Below are positions 13,109 through 14,975 of a stretch of DNA of 14,975 bases, piece after piece (within the stretch, counting starts at the first letter, position 1; each line of letters starts with the position of its first letter). The DNA lies in contig JBBPIN010000043.1 of NCBI GenBank assembly GCA_038040285.1, positions 1 to 14,975 of the forward strand, given 5' to 3'. The position numbers were made by a program, and so were the translations under genes. Source of the DNA: Mayfieldus sp038040285 (GTDB taxonomy: Bacteria; Actinomycetota; Thermoleophilia; Solirubrobacterales; 70-9). The notes beneath the pieces were generated by a model. It ran no database searches. It was not told the origin of the DNA and saw nothing but the letters and a program-made list of their open reading frames with translations.

Positions 13109-14749
13109 TCAGAGACCGGTCTGCGCCGCGGCGGGCATGCTCTCCGATCCGAGCAGGTCACGGCAACGAAAGCGCTGGATCTTGCCGCTCGGTGTCTTCG
13201 GAAGCGCGCCCCTGGGCAGGATGATGCACTCGTCCACTCGCACGCCCGCGGTCGACATGGCGGCATTGCGAATCGCGGCCGCGGTCCTCTCCGGCTCGGG
13301 CGCGTCGTCCTTCGCCTCGACCAGCACCACCAGCTCGACCTTGCCGTCTCGGGCGACGTCGACCAGCGCGGCGCAGCCGGGCCGAACTGGAGTCGTACCG
13401 GACACTTGGGCCTCGACGTCGAGGGCGGAGATGTTGCGACCACCGACGATCAGGACGTCGTCGAGTCTTCCCTGCACGTAGAGCTCCCCCTCGTGGATGA
13501 AGCCGAGGTCCCGAGTGTGCAGCTCACCGTCGACGAAGCGCTCGGCAGTGGTCTGCGGATCGCCGGCGTAGCCACTGGCGAGGCTCGGGGTGCTGATGAA
13601 GATTTCGCCCTGCTGTCCGTTGCCGTCGGTCCGCAGCTCGACGCCGGACAGCGGCGGCCCGGACGAGACAAAGGTCTGCACCGCGGGCGAGCCTCCAGGG
13701 TCATCGACCGGTTCGACGCGTCCATCAGCCAGGGCTTCGGCATCGACGCTCAGCAGCCGTGGCTCTCGCCCTGCCGGTGTCAGGGTCACCGCCAGCACCG
13801 CCTCCGCCAACCCGTAGGCAGGGGCCAGCGAGGAGCCATCGAGGCCGCTCGGGCCAAGGGCTTCGAGCGCCTTTTCGAGAGTCGAGGTCTCGATTCGCTC
13901 GCCGCCGAGGATGCAGTTGCGCATCGGGAATGGATCCAGCGCCTTTACCTTCGCGGCTCGGGCGGCGAGGTCGAGGGCGAAGTTGGGCGCCACCGTCATC
14001 GTCGCCTGGGTCTCCGCACAGTCCTCGAACCAGGTGCGGGGCGAGCGCAGGAAGCGCTCCGGTGTTCCGACCCTGCCACCCAGGCCCTTGGCGTAGTCGA
14101 GCATGATCGTCCCGAAGAAGCCCATGTCGTGGGAGAGGGGCAGCCAGGTCACGCCCCAATCGTGTTCGGGGTCGAGATCGATCGCCTCAGCGAGCATCTC
14201 GAGCTGGGCCCCGATCGCCCCTGCGGTCAACATGCAACCGCGCGGATTGCTGGTGCTGCCCGATGAGTACTGGACGAACGCCAGGTCGTCGGGGCCCGGG
14301 GGTTCGTCCGGCGACGGTCCCGCGGCGTCCAAGGACTCGAAGGAGACGACGTCGACGTCATCGGGGCCGTGCTCGCGCAGCAGCTCGGCGTAGGTCTCCT
14401 CTGCGAGCAGCAGCCGCAGCTCCATCGCCTCGCAGATGCCTTGCAGCTGCGCGAGGTAGACGTCGATCGCCATTCCCCGGGCAGGCGTCGGAAGCGAGAC
14501 CACCGCACCGCCTGCGAGCCAGACGCCGATCGCCCCGGCGCAGACCGGGAAGATGTTCGTCAGCAGGCAGCCGACCGGCTCACCCGGCACCACTCCTTTG
14601 GCGCGCAACGCCGCCCCGGCTCGGTCGGCCGCCGCCCGCCATTCGTCCGCGGTGTAGTCCTGAAATCCGTCCTCGGCCCAGATCTGCAGGCAGGGACCGG
14701 GTCGCCGCTTTCCTCTGAAGCCCTCGACGAAGCTGGTGTCGCCGCTCAA
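13109..14749 (-). CDS. Fatty acyl-AMP ligase-like adenylate-forming enzyme
   Basis: The protein has 546 residues from TTG 14749, with AGGGAG about 7 nt upstream. It activates a carboxylic acid, probably a fatty acid, as acyl-AMP. The ANL motifs appear in order: the P-loop YSSGSTSNPRG (161-171), WLPLSHDMGFFG, APNFALDL, YGLAEAVLA, HTRDLGFI with GRLDDVLIVGGRNI, and the C-terminal lysine K523 in KTPSGKIQRF. WLPLSHDMG and APNFALDL are typical of fatty acyl-AMP ligases (FAALs), which pass acyl-AMP to polyketide synthase or lipid pathways rather than CoA; CoA ligation cannot be excluded. It heads a - strand operon with the membrane protein and the SDR. It is divergent from tRNA-Val, 76 bases away. 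Confidence 0.9.
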   Translation of the reverse strand: MSGDTSFVEGFRGKRRPGPCLQIWAEDGFQDYTADEWRAAADRAGAALRAKGVVPGEPVGCLLTNIFPVCAGAIGVWLAGGAVVSLPTPARGMAIDVYLAQLQGICEAMELRLLLAEETYAELLREHGPDDVDVVSFESLDAAGPSPDEPPGPDDLAFVQYSSGSTSNPRGCMLTAGAIGAQLEMLAEAIDLDPEHDWGVTWLPLSHDMGFFGTIMLDYAKGLGGRVGTPERFLRSPRTWFEDCAETQATMTVAPNFALDLAARAAKVKALDPFPMRNCILGGERIETSTLEKALEALGPSGLDGSSLAPAYGLAEAVLAVTLTPAGREPRLLSVDAEALADGRVEPVDDPGGSPAVQTFVSSGPPLSGVELRTDGNGQQGEIFISTPSLASGYAGDPQTTAERFVDGELHTRDLGFIHEGELYVQGRLDDVLIVGGRNISALDVEAQVSGTTPVRPGCAALVDVARDGKVELVVLVEAKDDAPEPERTAAAIRNAAMSTAGVRVDECIILPRGALPKTPSGKIQRFRCRDLLGSESMPAAAQTGL

Positions 14750-14807
14750 TTCCGCTCTCCCTCGGTACAGGTGGCGATCGGGAGCCAGATTGGGTCCGAA
14801 TCACCCC

Positions 14808-14813
14808 TACACT
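14808..14813 (+). promoter_or_regulatory. -10 box TACACT of tRNA-Val
   Basis: TACACT lies 12 nt before the tRNA 5' end, the same hexamer and spacing as for tRNA-Glu (11053-11058). Confidence 0.5.
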
Positions 14814-14825
14814 CGACTCTATATC

Positions 14826-14898
14826 GGGCGGTTAGCTCAGTTGGGAGAGCGCCTGCCTTACAAGCAGGAGGTCGCTGGTTCGAGCCCGGCACCGCCCA
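14826..14898 (+). tRNA. tRNA-Val (anticodon TAC)
   Basis: The acceptor GGGCGGT/ACCGCCC and D stem GCTC/GAGC pair. The anticodon stem CCTGC/GCAGG encloses the loop CTTACAA with anticodon TAC. The T stem GCTGG/CCGGC has the loop TTCGAGC. CCA is not encoded. Confidence 0.95.
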
Positions 14899-14934
14899 CT
14901 CTCCGAAGCCCCTGCATCTGTGGAGGGCTCGGTG

Positions 14935-14975
14935 GTGGTCAACAAGGTCCGCGACCTGAAGCCCGGCGAGGGCCT
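14935..14975 (+). CDS. Start of an unidentified gene, cut by the window edge
   Basis: A frame with all-G/C third positions opens after tRNA-Val and reads VNKVRDLKPGEGL at the edge. Starts GTG 14920, 14932 and 14935 are in frame. GGAGGG at 14922-14927 stands 7 nt before 14935, which favours it. Too little is present to name the product. Confidence 0.4.
   Translation, partial: MVNKVRDLKPGEG

Noticed and set aside
1..14975. CRISPR array, rRNA gene, riboswitch or replication origin
   Set aside because: No regularly spaced repeats, rRNA core sequences, recognised aptamer or DnaA-box cluster were seen.

Overview
The window is about two-thirds G+C with strongly G/C-ending codons, and nearly every base lies in a gene or a short gap; no gene-free stretch exceeds about 300 bases. 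The protein content (myo-inositol-1-phosphate synthase, a luciferase-like F420-type oxidoreductase, a fatty acyl-AMP ligase-like enzyme, a two-Fe-S-cysteine RlmD-type methyltransferase), together with starts placed 6-9 nt after TANNNT boxes (apparently leaderless mRNAs), suggests an actinobacterium. My best guess is the Thermoleophilia/Solirubrobacterales, by resemblance only.

Left third (1-5200). The 3' end of ino1 is followed on + by an unusual fusion of a degenerate GT4-like glycosyltransferase domain with an intact PHP metal-dependent phosphoesterase domain. Its stop overlaps the start of a divergent uracil-DNA-glycosylase superfamily protein. Converging from the right on - are an RNA m5U methyltransferase and an LLM oxidoreductase. 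A 20-bp perfect palindrome lies at the convergent junction.

Middle (5200-10250). A gluzincin (M3-like) oligopeptidase diverges from the methyltransferase across only 20 bp. An IS481-family element (6691-7753, with CCTAGG duplicated on both sides) sits exactly where the stop codons of the peptidase and of a convergent phasin-like, basic-tailed protein used to overlap. Next come an endonuclease/exonuclease/phosphatase-fold protein and ornithine carbamoyltransferase, which diverge across 18 bp with overlapping -10 boxes and apparently leaderless GTG/TTG starts.

Right third (10239-14975). A HTH + LAGLIDADG-like gene is split by a one-base frameshift. Its start codon lies inside a perfect match to the Gram-positive LexA (SOS) box, just after a TAATAT -10. 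Then come tRNA-Glu(TTC), lgt, a convergent three-gene - operon (fatty acyl-AMP ligase-like, a frameshifted small membrane protein, a short-chain dehydrogenase with an altered YxxxK motif), tRNA-Val(TAC) and the start of another gene.

The most unusual items are the GT-PHP fusion, the SOS-box-controlled split HTH/LAGLIDADG-like gene, and the insertion sequence that restored both host stop codons and apparently borrows its own. All functions are read from motifs and remembered family patterns; no database search was run.
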